Below, in pieces: positions 56,698 through 63,856 of a DNA stretch of 64,000 bases. A model generated the notes under the pieces. It saw nothing but the letters and a program-made list of their open reading frames with translations. It was not told the origin of the DNA and ran no database searches. Each line of letters opens with the position of its first letter. Position 1 is the first letter of the stretch. Made by a program: the position numbers and the translations under genes. The DNA is from BOKZ01 sp040900165 (GTDB taxonomy: Bacteria > Patescibacteriota > UBA1384 > 2-12-FULL-50-11): NCBI GenBank assembly GCA_040900165.1, contig JBBDZM010000015.1, positions 1 through 64,000 on the forward strand, read 5' to 3'.

Positions 56698-58041
56698 ATG
56701 AAGCGAGGGGTTCTTATTATTGCCGGCCTGGTAGTAGTTTTGGTAGCGGTTTTCGTTGTCGTTACCCTGGTTAACCGCGGCAACGTGGTGTCGGAAGATA
56801 AAAGCCTAACCGTTTATTTACCCTTTGACGAAGTTAAAACTTACCAGAAAATCTCCGAGCAATTTATTACTGCCAACCCTGGCGCTGAGCTAAATTTTAA
56901 GTTTATCGATGCCAAGGACGCTAAAGAATACGAGGCGAAAGTTGTTAACGAAATCGCCGACGGTGCTGGACCAGATATCTGGGTAGTCCGAAGCGATTGG
57001 ATCCCTAAACACGCCGCCAAATCCCTGCCGTACACTGCTGACAACGAAAATCCCATCGCAAGCGCGAAAACCGTAATTGAACCAGCCTTAGTCGATTTGA
57101 ATATTTACCAGGGGGAGCTCTACGGTGTTCCGCTTTTTGCTGATTCGTTAGCGGTTATCTATAACGTCGACTTTATTAGAGCAGTTGCCGATGGTGCCTC
57201 CGCTTCGGTTGTAAAAACATTGAGCCAGTTTCCTGCTACCTGGAAGGTTGTTCAGGATCAGGCGGCGCTTGTTAGTAAAAAATCCGGCAGTGTTATCACC
57301 CGTTCAGCAATTGCCTTGGGCACAATTGAAACCGGTTACGCTCCGGTCGATGTTCTCTCGGCAATGTTGGTTCAAAACGGAGCCAGTGTTCTCAACGACG
57401 ACGAAACTAAAGTCGCCTTTGATCTAGCTCAGTTCAAAGATGGCAAATCCAGCTTCCCAGCCACCGAGGCGCTGGATCTATTCACTAGTTTTGCACGTTC
57501 CTCCAAGAGTAACTACAGCTGGAATAACGACCTCGGCGCCGCTTTAGAGGCTTTTAAGGCCGGTAAAACAGGGGCAATTATTGGTTATTACTCCTTGTTG
57601 CGTGAGTTGGTAGATGAGGAACCGTCATTCGAGATCGGTGTTGCCGCTCTTCCACAAATTTCCACTAAAACTGACCGAGTTGATTTCGGGATAACTTGGA
57701 GCCATATCATCAATGCTCAGTCGACAGCCCCAGTGCTAGCCAAAAGCTACCTTTCTTACTTGACTCAAGGAGATGTCCAGAAGGCCTATATTGAATTAAC
57801 CGGGAAGATCGGAGCAGCGCCGTTAGAGCAAGAAGTCTCTGATGATATTAGCAGCCCCGGCTTGGCGGCAAGCGAAGTTTACTGGCCGCAGCTCAAGACC
57901 GTCCAACAACTTACCAAAAAAGACTGGCAGAGGGTCGACGAGATTCTCCAGGATACCGTTAAGTTGGTCATTAACTCTAAGGGGTCGCTCCAGTCGGCTA
58001 TTAACACCGCCGCCAAGCAACTAGAAGAGCTGATTAAATAA
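56698..58041 (+). CDS. Membrane-anchored ABC-type solute-binding protein
   Basis: 447 aa from the ATG at 56698 (a GTG precedes it). N-terminal hydrophobic helix (about 5-27) without a lipobox Cys, so an uncleaved anchor is likely. The rest is a family-1 (sugar-type) extracellular binding protein: LTVYLPFDEVKTYQKISEQFI, PDIWVVRSDWI, LYGVPLFADSLAVIYNVD, GKTGAIIGYYS, and ITWSHIINAQS. No permease or ATPase of an ABC importer is in the window. The stop overlaps the first pilin-like ATG (TAATG), so it is cotranslated with pilin genes. Confidence 0.85.
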   Translation: MKRGVLIIAGLVVVLVAVFVVVTLVNRGNVVSEDKSLTVYLPFDEVKTYQKISEQFITANPGAELNFKFIDAKDAKEYEAKVVNEIADGAGPDIWVVRSDWIPKHAAKSLPYTADNENPIASAKTVIEPALVDLNIYQGELYGVPLFADSLAVIYNVDFIRAVADGASASVVKTLSQFPATWKVVQDQAALVSKKSGSVITRSAIALGTIETGYAPVDVLSAMLVQNGASVLNDDETKVAFDLAQFKDGKSSFPATEALDLFTSFARSSKSNYSWNNDLGAALEAFKAGKTGAIIGYYSLLRELVDEEPSFEIGVAALPQISTKTDRVDFGITWSHIINAQSTAPVLAKSYLSYLTQGDVQKAYIELTGKIGAAPLEQEVSDDISSPGLAASEVYWPQLKTVQQLTKKDWQRVDEILQDTVKLVINSKGSLQSAINTAAKQLEELIK

Positions 58042-58412
58042 TGGCCTGGCTCAATCTGCTAGTTGTTCGGGCGCACGCCTATACGATTAATGTACCGATT
58101 GCCAGTAATTGCGGCCCCGATGGAATAAAAGGTGTCGTTGACGGCGTGAAGGGCACGGTCGGCAAAACTAAATGCACTAGTTACGGCGGCTTCAGCGACT
58201 ACTTTTTGGACTTGATCAACTACGCCGTAAACATTGCCTTTGGCTTGGCGACGTTGGTGATAATTTTCGGGGCATTTAAATATGTCACGAGCGGCGGCGA
58301 CGATACCAAAGCCAAAGAAGGCAAGGACATAATAGTCGGCGCACTAATTGGGCTAGCCCTTCTCTTGTTAATTAAAGTCATTGTTCCACTGGTAGGATTG
58401 GAAACGCCATGA
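58041..58412 (+). CDS. T4SS-pilin-like protein 1
   Basis: 123 aa. Short leader ending AHA, a Cys pair in the external part (SNCGPDG, TKCTSYG), then two transmembrane helices (about 53-76 and 93-117) separated by the short basic cytosolic loop KYVTSGGDDTKAKEGKDI. This TM-(S/A)GGD-x-x-KA-TM layout is the T4SS_pilin/VirB2-like pattern of CPR genomes. Coupled to the binding protein upstream and, by four bases, to pilin 2. Confidence 0.82.
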   Translation: MAWLNLLVVRAHAYTINVPIASNCGPDGIKGVVDGVKGTVGKTKCTSYGGFSDYFLDLINYAVNIAFGLATLVIIFGAFKYVTSGGDDTKAKEGKDIIVGALIGLALLLLIKVIVPLVGLETP

Positions 58413-58708
58413 TTATCGGTAAGGTGTTTGCCCAGATAAACATCGACACAACTCAGAACACTTTCCCGGGCACCAAATTAAGTTTGGATCAACTATTCTC
58501 CGGCGGTATTAATTTATTTCTGGGAGCGATTGCCGTTGCCGCTTTTGCCGGGCTAATTTATAGCGGGTTTACATATATAACCGCAGGTGGCGATGCTTCA
58601 AAGGCGGAGAAGGCCCGCAAAAACATTATGTGGACGCTACTATCTCTGGTGGTTGTGTCGTTATCGTACGTAGTAATCCGAATGGCTGCTAATTTACCAA
58701 ATCTATGA
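58409..58708 (+). CDS. T4SS-pilin-like protein 2
   Basis: 99 aa. A short N-terminal segment (IIGKVFAQ) and an external part lead into two helices flanking YITAGGDASKAEKARKNI. ATGA overlaps on both sides couple it to pilins 1 and 3. Confidence 0.83.
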   Translation: MIIGKVFAQINIDTTQNTFPGTKLSLDQLFSGGINLFLGAIAVAAFAGLIYSGFTYITAGGDASKAEKARKNIMWTLLSLVVVSLSYVVIRMAANLPNL

Positions 58709-59112
58709 AAAGGCTAATTTTTTCTCTACTAACTCTGATAGCCTTGGCTCTTTGGTCGGCACCGGCATTAGCTCAAGATCTGTCAAGTGGAAGTGCTTTG
58801 GACAACTTAGACCAGAACGGGGAAAGTTTTTTGATACCAGAGTGTCTTCAAAAGTCCGAACAAGTCAGAACGGCTCCCGCTACCTGCGTGACCGACACAA
58901 TCACTTTTTACACCAACCTACTCTTGCTGGTTGTGGCGATCGGGGCGTTTCTCTATATGCTCTACGGCGCTTTTCTCTACGCCACCACCTTTGGCGACGA
59001 CGCCAAAGCCACCCAAGCCAAAAAAGTTGTCACTCACGCCATTGTTGGGATAATTATCGCCGGGATGTCAGCGTTGTTAGTCGCGCTGGTTAAATCTTTA
59101 CTTAAAGCCTAG
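58705..59112 (+). CDS. T4SS-pilin-like protein 3
   Basis: 135 aa. Clear signal peptide (MKRLIFSLLTLIALALWSAP, then ALA), an external segment with a Cys pair (PECLQ, ATCVTD), and two helices flanking YATTFGDDAKATQAKKVV, where the GGD of the others is FGD. Third in the coupled run. Confidence 0.82.
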   Translation: MKRLIFSLLTLIALALWSAPALAQDLSSGSALDNLDQNGESFLIPECLQKSEQVRTAPATCVTDTITFYTNLLLLVVAIGAFLYMLYGAFLYATTFGDDAKATQAKKVVTHAIVGIIIAGMSALLVALVKSLLKA

Positions 59113-59124
59113 CTCGCACCGCCC

Positions 59125-59155
59125 TTGACAAGTCAGTGTCAGAACATCTTAATAT
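59125..59155 (+). promoter_or_regulatory. Promoter before pilin 4
   Basis: TTGACA, 19 nt, TAATAT; the spacing is long. A strong ribosome site AGGAGG (59173-59178) follows. Confidence 0.45.
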
Positions 59156-59181
59156 AGCTAAGGAAGCAAACAGGAGGAATT

Positions 59182-59544
59182 ATGAAACTATTTGAACTCA
59201 TTTCAACAGCGCATGCCCAACTCCCAGGTAGTGGTGGCAACACCAAAGTTGAACGGGACTTTGGCTTAGGTGATTTTAACTTTCTAAACCCATTTAAAGG
59301 TTCGAATATTGATAGCGTTTTTGGGAAGATTGTCGGCATTGTTATGATTGTTGCCGCAGTTGTCGCCTTCTTCTATTTAATTGTTTCTGGCTTCCAGTAT
59401 ATAACCGCCGGTGGTGATGCCGCCAAAGCTCAAACTGCTCGCCAGGGAATCGTTAACGCTTTGATTGGTATCGTCGTTATTCTTGTCGCCTACATCGTCC
59501 TACGCTACGTCGGTGATTCTTTCTCGGCGCCTTTTTCACCATAA
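59182..59544 (+). CDS. T4SS-pilin-like protein 4
   Basis: 120 aa. Leader ending STAHA, Gly-rich external start, two helices around YITAGGDAAKAQTARQGI. Unlike pilins 1-3 it has its own likely promoter and the best ribosome site of the cluster, so it may be the major subunit (inference). Confidence 0.85.
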   Translation: MKLFELISTAHAQLPGSGGNTKVERDFGLGDFNFLNPFKGSNIDSVFGKIVGIVMIVAAVVAFFYLIVSGFQYITAGGDAAKAQTARQGIVNALIGIVVILVAYIVLRYVGDSFSAPFSP

Positions 59545-59579
59545 AATAACGCCACATCCGAAATAAACTTAAATACACA

Positions 59580-59600
59580 GGCGGTTCTCAGACCGCTTTT
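59580..59600 (+). terminator. Terminator of the pilin run
   Basis: GCGGT/ACCGC stem, 6-nt loop, then TTTT, between convergent pilin 4 and pilB. Confidence 0.65.
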
Positions 59601-59606
59601 GTATTA

Positions 59607-61193
59607 CTATCCAACTACCGAGCGGATTTCTTCTTCAGTGGTCAGCCCTTGAGCGACTTTTTCCAAGCCGTCTTGTAGCAACGATTTATTACCGGACTCT
59701 TGGAAGTGTTTATCAAACTCACTTAAGGTCGCCTCGCGCTTAATTAGCTCAACGGTCTGGGAATCTGGCTGGTAGTGTTCGGAGATTAATATCCGACCGT
59801 GAAAACCGGTGTTATTACAGCGCTCGCATTTGGCGCCGTGACAGTTATCGCAGAGCTTACGAACTAACCGTTGGGCCACCACCAATGTAATGGCATCGGC
59901 CAGTAAGTATTTGGGCACACCCATCTGGATCAATCGGGCAAAAGCCGCCGACGAGCTGTTGGTATGGAGCGTACTTAAAACCATATGCCCAGTTAGCGAG
60001 GCGTTAACGGCGATCTCCGCCGTCTCCCGGTCGCGAATTTCCCCGACCATAATAATATCCGGATCTTGGCGCAGGGCGGCTTTGAGGGCTTCAGCAAAAT
60101 CAAAGCCGGCCACGCTGGTCCCCCGGGTTTTTTCTTGTTTCTCTTTCTCGGCCGAGTACTGGGCCTGAACCTCGGTGGCGGGCTGGATCTGGACCTGCTC
60201 AATCCCCTCGATTCGATACTCAACCGGATCCTCCAAGCTGACAATTTTTCGATCGGGTTTATTCAACAACTGCAAAACTGCATAGAGGCTAGTGGTTTTT
60301 CCAGAGCCAGTCGGCCCGGTGAACAAAATTAGCCCCTCTGGCCGGCTAACGGCGTTAATAATTGCCTGCAAGGTTTCGGGATTGAAGTTAAGCTGTTCGA
60401 GCTGAAGGAATTGGTGGTTGGAGAGCAATCGTAGTTCAATCGTCTGGCCGTAGCTGGTGGGCATGGCGTTAACCCGAATATCAAACGGAGAGTCGTTGAG
60501 CGGGATCGTCATCCGGCCGTCTTGGGCAACGTGTTGGATGTCTAATTTGATTTTGGCAGCGGTTTTAATCCGGCTCGAGAGTAGTTTGTAGGATTTTTCC
60601 GGCAGCTCCAGTGCTGGGACCAGCCGCCCATCGATACGGAAGCGAACGTGAACGGAATTAGCCATCGGCTCAAAATGGATATCCGATGCCTCCAGACCAA
60701 TTGCCCCAGAAATTAAAGTTTCCAATAGTTCGGTAGTCGAAACCCGGCTAACCTCGTCCTTTAGTTGATTAAGCGAGTTAATCACTTTTTGCTGGTTTTG
60801 GCCCTCGCCAGTATGGGCGGAGATCGGCGGTTTTTTGGCTTTGGCAACTAACGTGTCGTAGCGCTCCAGGGCGTAATTTATCGAAGTTTGTGAGCAGATG
60901 AACGGCTCAAATTTTACTCCAGCAGCTTTGCCCAACCCTGACATTACTTGCCCAAGTCCTGGGGCAAATGGGTCGGGGGTGGCTACCCGGACAGTTTTGT
61001 CGCTCCTTAGAAAGGCGACAATTTTGTACTGATTGGCCGTCTCTTTCGGGATCAAACCAAGAATGTCACCAACAAAAGGGTAGCTAACCAGGTTAATATA
61101 AGGGAGCCCTTTCTGGGCAGCAAAAGCGCCTACTTGCTGCTCTTCCTGTTGTCGGTCAAAGTTCCGAACAACAGATTGGAGATCGTTAGTCAT
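59607..61193 (-). CDS. PilB/GspE-type secretion ATPase
   Basis: 528 aa. N-terminal MshEN-like region (about 1-110), then the hexameric motor with Walker A FTGPTGSGKTTS, Asp box, Walker B-type PDIIMVGEIRDRETAE, His box (STLHTNSSS) and the tetracysteine zinc motif CDNCHGAKCERCNNTGFHG. Members drive type IV pilus extension or type II secretion. A segment of about 25 residues (ATEVQAQYSAEKEKQEKTRG) is longer than usual. No PilC, PilM or prepilin peptidase in the window; convergent with the pilin run. Confidence 0.93.
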   Translation of the reverse strand: MTNDLQSVVRNFDRQQEEQQVGAFAAQKGLPYINLVSYPFVGDILGLIPKETANQYKIVAFLRSDKTVRVATPDPFAPGLGQVMSGLGKAAGVKFEPFICSQTSINYALERYDTLVAKAKKPPISAHTGEGQNQQKVINSLNQLKDEVSRVSTTELLETLISGAIGLEASDIHFEPMANSVHVRFRIDGRLVPALELPEKSYKLLSSRIKTAAKIKLDIQHVAQDGRMTIPLNDSPFDIRVNAMPTSYGQTIELRLLSNHQFLQLEQLNFNPETLQAIINAVSRPEGLILFTGPTGSGKTTSLYAVLQLLNKPDRKIVSLEDPVEYRIEGIEQVQIQPATEVQAQYSAEKEKQEKTRGTSVAGFDFAEALKAALRQDPDIIMVGEIRDRETAEIAVNASLTGHMVLSTLHTNSSSAAFARLIQMGVPKYLLADAITLVVAQRLVRKLCDNCHGAKCERCNNTGFHGRILISEHYQPDSQTVELIKREATLSEFDKHFQESGNKSLLQDGLEKVAQGLTTEEEIRSVVG

Positions 61194-61199
61194 ACCTAC

Positions 61200-61205
61200 A
61201 TTGTA
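61200..61205 (-). promoter_or_regulatory. -10 box six nt before the pilB start
   Basis: Minus strand TACAAT, six nt, ATG. No good -35 at 16-18 nt (TTACAA is 20 nt away). Supports the leaderless pattern but is weaker than the others. Confidence 0.35.
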
Positions 61206-61274
61206 GCGAAATCACAAAATATGGCTTGTAACTATTCATTAATAGGTTGGTTTTAGGTAAAATTGAGCTTGCAC

Positions 61275-61366
61275 GGAGAGGTGCCAGAGTGGTCGAATGG
61301 AGCTCACTGCTAATGAGTTGTCTGCCGTAAGGCGGACCCTGGGTTCGAATCCCAGCCTCTCCGCCA
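61275..61366 (+). tRNA. tRNA-Ser (anticodon GCU)
   Basis: Acceptor GGAGAGG/CCTCTCC, anticodon stem GCTCA/TGAGT with loop CTGCTAA (GCT), long variable arm GTCTGCCGTAAGGCGGAC, T arm CTGGG-TTCGAAT-CCCAG. CCA is encoded (61364-61366), unlike the other three tRNAs in the window. Confidence 0.95.
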
Positions 61367-61391
61367 AGTTTCAAAACAGGACTCAAACCCC

Positions 61392-61419
61392 TTGACTTTT
61401 CTCGAGAAACAGGTATACT
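61392..61419 (+). promoter_or_regulatory. Promoter of the 61472 gene with palindromic spacer
   Basis: TTGACT, 16 nt, TATACT. The spacer contains the perfect palindrome TTTCTCGAGAAA (61398-61409), a likely repressor site. Confidence 0.7.
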
Positions 61420-61471
61420 ACCAGCACACTTTCACAGCCCTCAAAAGTTGTGAAACGCACAGGTTAACATT

Positions 61472-62224
61472 ATGAAGAAGACAGTTATCGTTTCTTTCGT
61501 CGTCCTTGCCCTGGTCTCTCTTTCGAGCGCCCAGAGCCCCGAATTGTTCGGGGATTCCCCGGTACCGCCAGGTGTTAAAATGAACACCTCACTTGGGTTG
61601 ACAGAGTTCGACCCAAAGATCGTTAACCCGTGGTCGTACTACATCTCCAATGAGGAGGTGATGGGGAGAATTGCTTTTACCCACGCCGATCACGGTGCCG
61701 GTCTTGGCCCGACGACCCGGGACATCTACAACGAGCTTCAGGACTATCAGTTCCGCAAGCGCGTCGATGTCCAGGAGCTGATGAAGGAATCACGCCGCGC
61801 CCAAGGCAACCGCTTTGAGGATAGCGAATTCCGCGTCAGCAAGATCTCTACTGGTGGTCGTCCGACGACCTCCAATACTCATAGGGTTACATTCGCTGGC
61901 GTCACTACGACAGTCGAATACGGCTCAACCTACTCCTTCATTGATATCGAGCTCGTTCACACGGTCTCGGGCAAGAAGAAGGTGTTCCGCTTCGAGAACA
62001 ACTACGACTCGGACAATATCCTCGAGTTCAGTAGCCAGCAGTTCTCCGGCCTGTTCAGTGCTTTCAAGCGCTCAGGTATCCCCAATTTCCAATATGGGGA
62101 GAACGGTCGAACCGATCCGGCACTGCGTCGAGGGCTTGTGGGTATCGCCCAGCTCTTTAAGAAAGTCCATAAGGACTACGGCCAAGTCATCACTTGGATG
62201 GAGGAAGTTTCTCCCAACAAGTAG
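61472..62224 (+). CDS. Hypothetical secreted protein
   Basis: 250 aa. Signal peptide MKKTVIVSFVVLALVSLSSA with cleavage after SSA. The mature part is soluble with strands (THRVTFAGVTTTVEYGSTYS) and helices, Tyr/Phe/Arg-rich, no Cys, no catalytic motif recognised. Own promoter with a palindrome and a strong terminator; flanked by tRNA genes on both sides, a common spot for acquired genes. Function unknown. Confidence 0.68.
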   Translation: MKKTVIVSFVVLALVSLSSAQSPELFGDSPVPPGVKMNTSLGLTEFDPKIVNPWSYYISNEEVMGRIAFTHADHGAGLGPTTRDIYNELQDYQFRKRVDVQELMKESRRAQGNRFEDSEFRVSKISTGGRPTTSNTHRVTFAGVTTTVEYGSTYSFIDIELVHTVSGKKKVFRFENNYDSDNILEFSSQQFSGLFSAFKRSGIPNFQYGENGRTDPALRRGLVGIAQLFKKVHKDYGQVITWMEEVSPNK

Positions 62225-62242
62225 TTCTAGCCCTTTCCCCTG

Positions 62243-62277
62243 CCCCCGCACCAGCTTACTGGTGCGGGGCTTTTCTT
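62243..62277 (+). terminator. Terminator of the 61472 gene
   Basis: 11-bp stem CCCCGCACCAG/CTGGTGCGGGG, 4-nt loop, then TTTTCTTT, 19 nt after the stop. Confidence 0.92.
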
Positions 62278-62289
62278 TACCCAAAAGCA

Positions 62290-62406
62290 TTGACATCAAG
62301 CCCAACCTAATAGAAACTATACATACAGCCCGTTCGGGCGACCTGTAAAAGGGAGTACATTAGATTTAAAAAACAAAAAAGATCCACCTTCGGGCGGGTC
62401 TTTTTT
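62290..62406 (+). ncRNA. Possible short noncoding transcript
   Basis: A perfect -35 TTGACA (62290-62295) lies upstream of a hairpin GCCCGTTCGGGC and a terminator hairpin GATCCACC-TTCG-GGCGGGTC with six T (62381-62406). No ORF fits between. The -10 is poor (GAAACT at 17 nt, TATACA at 22), so expression is uncertain. Confidence 0.3.
62381..62406. terminator. Intrinsic terminator, both strands
   Basis: GATCCACC/GGCGGGTC stem with TTCG tetraloop, preceded by AAAAAA and followed by TTTTTT. Confidence 0.8.
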
Positions 62407-62419
62407 GTTGGCTAGATCC

Positions 62420-62448
62420 TTCATCTTTAATAGCGGAAAGGGTAAAAT
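62420..62448 (+). promoter_or_regulatory. Candidate promoter of tRNA-Ser(CGA)
   Basis: TTCATC, 17 nt, TAAAAT. The transcript would include the duplicated tRNA 5' end at 62454-62477. Confidence 0.45.
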
Positions 62449-62453
62449 ATAGG

Positions 62454-62530
62454 CGTTAGCACTCGGAGAGGTCGCATCTCGCTTCCAGCTTGAGCCGACC
62501 CCTCCTCGTTAGCACTCGGAGAGGTCGCAT
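62454..62530 (+). repeat. 24-bp direct repeat of the tRNA-Ser(CGA) 5' end
   Basis: 62454-62477 and 62507-62530 are identical and cover 11 bases of leader plus the first 13 of the tRNA. In the upstream copy GGAGAGGTCG can pair with CGACCCCTCC (62497-62506, one mismatch), so the leader can form a hairpin of its own. Confidence 0.85.
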
Positions 62531-62604
62531 AGTGGCCTAGTGCGCCGGTTTCGAAAACCGGTTGGCCCGCAAGGGTCTCGTGGGTTCGACTCCCACCCTC
62601 TCCG
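62518..62604 (+). tRNA. tRNA-Ser (anticodon CGA)
   Basis: Acceptor GGAGAGG/CCTCTCC, anticodon stem CCGGT/ACCGG with loop TTCGAAA (CGA), long variable arm GGCCCGCAAGGGTC, T arm GTGGG-TTCGACT-CCCAC. 87 nt, discriminator G; CCA not encoded. Confidence 0.94.
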
Positions 62605-62605
62605 C

Positions 62606-62642
62606 AGACAACAGAACCGGCTCAAAGCCGGTTCTGTTGTCT
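62606..62642 (+). terminator. 16-bp perfect hairpin after tRNA-Ser(CGA)
   Basis: Perfect 16-bp stem beginning AGACAACAGAACCGGC with a TCAAA loop, directly after the tRNA. No long T run follows, so it may act in 3' end processing or as a weak terminator. Confidence 0.6.
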
Positions 62643-62737
62643 GGGACGATATGGGAGAACCCGTTGCGTTAGGCAACAGGTTAGATAGCGACGAAGCAAG
62701 CTTGCGAGGAGCTCTCTGAGGCCTCAAAGAGGCCGAT

Positions 62738-62755
62738 GACTCCCACCCTCTCCGC
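62738..62755 (+). repeat. Copy of the tRNA-Ser(CGA) 3' end
   Basis: GACTCCCACCCTCTCCGC repeats the T-arm/acceptor 3' end of the tRNA (62588-62605) exactly, 150 bp downstream. The arrangement resembles the att sites left by tRNA-targeting integrases, but no integrase is present. Confidence 0.75.
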
Positions 62756-62816
62756 CGTCGCCTCGCCGTAGCTCGGCTTTGGCGGACAAGTCCGCTAAGC
62801 TGAGCGTAGGCGGGAA
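62756..62816. repeat. Large imperfect palindromic repeat
   Basis: Centre GCGGAC-AA-GTCCGC with outer arms CGCCGTAGCTCGGCTT and AAGCTGAGCGTAGGCG. About 60 bp, noncoding; resembles dispersed palindromes I associate with CPR genomes (recollection, not searched). Confidence 0.6.
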
Positions 62817-62820
62817 TGCA

Positions 62821-62848
62821 TTGACTAGTGATACACTTTTGATACACT
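62821..62848 (+). promoter_or_regulatory. Promoter/operator of the RHH-RelE-type unit
   Basis: TTGACT, 16 nt, TACACT, then six nt to the ATG. GATACACT occurs twice (62830-62837, 62841-62848) and AGTGATACACT is itself palindromic, as expected for RHH binding sites. Confidence 0.7.
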
Positions 62849-62854
62849 AATCAT

Positions 62855-63076
62855 ATGTCTACTATCAAGCCAAGGATTAATATTACTACTGACGAAGACG
62901 TTCGACTGGCTCTTAAGGGTGCCGCCAAGCGTGATGGTGTACCCGTAGCTACTAAAGCCGCCGAGCTTATCTTGATTGGCTTAACCCTGGAAGAAGATAT
63001 AATTTTGGCTAGTATCGCCGATCGTCGCACCGCCCGAGGTGCCAAGTTCATCGATCACGTCGATGCATGGAAATAG
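62855..63076 (+). CDS. Ribbon-helix-helix-type antitoxin
   Basis: 73 aa. KPRINITTDEDVRLALKGAA followed by KRDGVPVATKAAELILIGL is a ribbon-helix-helix DNA-binding pattern; the C-terminal AKFIDHVDAW is the likely toxin-binding tail. It overlaps the toxin gene. The six-nt distance from -10 box to ATG predicts a leaderless message and the repeats in the promoter suggest autoregulation. Confidence 0.82.
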   Translation: MSTIKPRINITTDEDVRLALKGAAKRDGVPVATKAAELILIGLTLEEDIILASIADRRTARGAKFIDHVDAWK

Positions 63077-63377
63077 GATTCTCTACCACCCCCTCGTTGT
63101 TAAACGGGACATCCCCAATCTCGGTAATTCAGCAGCCACGAAAATTCGTCGGGCCATCGAAGCCAAGCTAGTCGAGCGTCCGGAGATCTATGGCTCGCCA
63201 CTAAGAGGAACGCTTAAAAAATACTGGAAGCTAAGAGTCGGAGACTACCGGGTTGTCTACGAACTGGTGAGGGGCGAAGTTAGGATATTGGTAATCGCCC
63301 ATCGCCGGCATGTCTACACAATGGCGGACGAGAGAGATAAATATAGACGTTCGCAATCTGCTAAACTAGTTTTATGA
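63066..63377 (+). CDS. RelE-type toxin
   Basis: 103 aa from the ATG at 63066, which overlaps the antitoxin end by 11 nt; a longer frame from 63039 is less likely. RelE fold: ILYHPLVVKRDIPNLGNSAA, YGSPLRGTLKKYWKLRVGDYRVVYELV and VRILVIAHRRHVYT, with basic/His residues near the C-terminus as in mRNA interferases. Toxin half of the second toxin-antitoxin pair in the window. Confidence 0.85.
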   Translation, partial: HGNRILYHPLVVKRDIPNLGNSAATKIRRAIEAKLVERPEIYGSPLRGTLKKYWKLRVGDYRVVYELVRGEVRILVIAHRRHVYTMADERDKYRRSQSAKLVL

Positions 63378-63856
63378 AGACCCACACTAAAAAAGCCGAC
63401 GGCAAAGTGATTGAGATTAACCCGAAAGACAGTATCCACCACGATAAAAACCAACTCTGGTACATCGGCGTTGGGATACTGTTGGTTGGTTTCTTGGTTT
63501 TGACGGTTAGCTCCAGAGACTACTTGCTAACAGCCGTTGTTGTTGCGGCGGCGATTGCTATATTTCGCCTGGCCAATCTCAAAATCGAGAAAAAAGACAT
63601 TGCCTTGTCCGACAATGGTGTCCGTTGGGGCAAAGAGTCTTTTGGATTTCACAGTTTCCGGGCGTTCTGGGTTGGCACTCACGGCGCTGACTACACCGTT
63701 TATCTCGACCGGCTTAACTGGCGGCCAACGATTAGTTTTACCATCGAAGAAAAAGACGTCGAATCAGTGATCGACGTTTTAGCCCAAAACCTGCCGTTCC
63801 ACGCTCACCGCAACACTCCCCTGCCCGATCGCTTTGCTAGGCTGCTTAAGCTCTAG
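63374..63856 (+). CDS. Hypothetical membrane protein
   Basis: 160 aa. N-terminal cytosolic part, two adjacent transmembrane helices (about 28-45 and 50-65; LWYIGVGILLVGFLVLTV and LLTAVVVAAAIAIFRLA), then a beta-rich domain (NGVRWGKESFGFHSFRAFWVG split here; RPTISFTIEEKDVESVIDVL) of PH-like character. No function recognised. ATGA overlap with the toxin gene. Confidence 0.72.
   Translation: MKTHTKKADGKVIEINPKDSIHHDKNQLWYIGVGILLVGFLVLTVSSRDYLLTAVVVAAAIAIFRLANLKIEKKDIALSDNGVRWGKESFGFHSFRAFWVGTHGADYTVYLDRLNWRPTISFTIEEKDVESVIDVLAQNLPFHAHRNTPLPDRFARLLKL

Noticed and set aside
56653..56775. Short plus-strand ORF beginning MNLESLRVLS before the binding protein gene
   Set aside because: About 40 codons, overlaps the binding-protein start in another frame, and begins within degenerate repeat DNA.
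61186..61386. Minus-strand ORF across tRNA-Ser(GCU)
   Set aside because: It covers the whole tRNA and the pilB promoter; the translated sequence is the antisense of the tRNA.
62588..62755. Integrated mobile element at tRNA-Ser(CGA)
   Set aside because: The 18-bp copies enclose only 132 bp with no integrase or cargo; at most a remnant.
62509..62847. Minus-strand ORF of about 112 codons across tRNA-Ser(CGA)
   Set aside because: It is antisense to a tRNA, a hairpin and a palindromic repeat, with no protein-like pattern.
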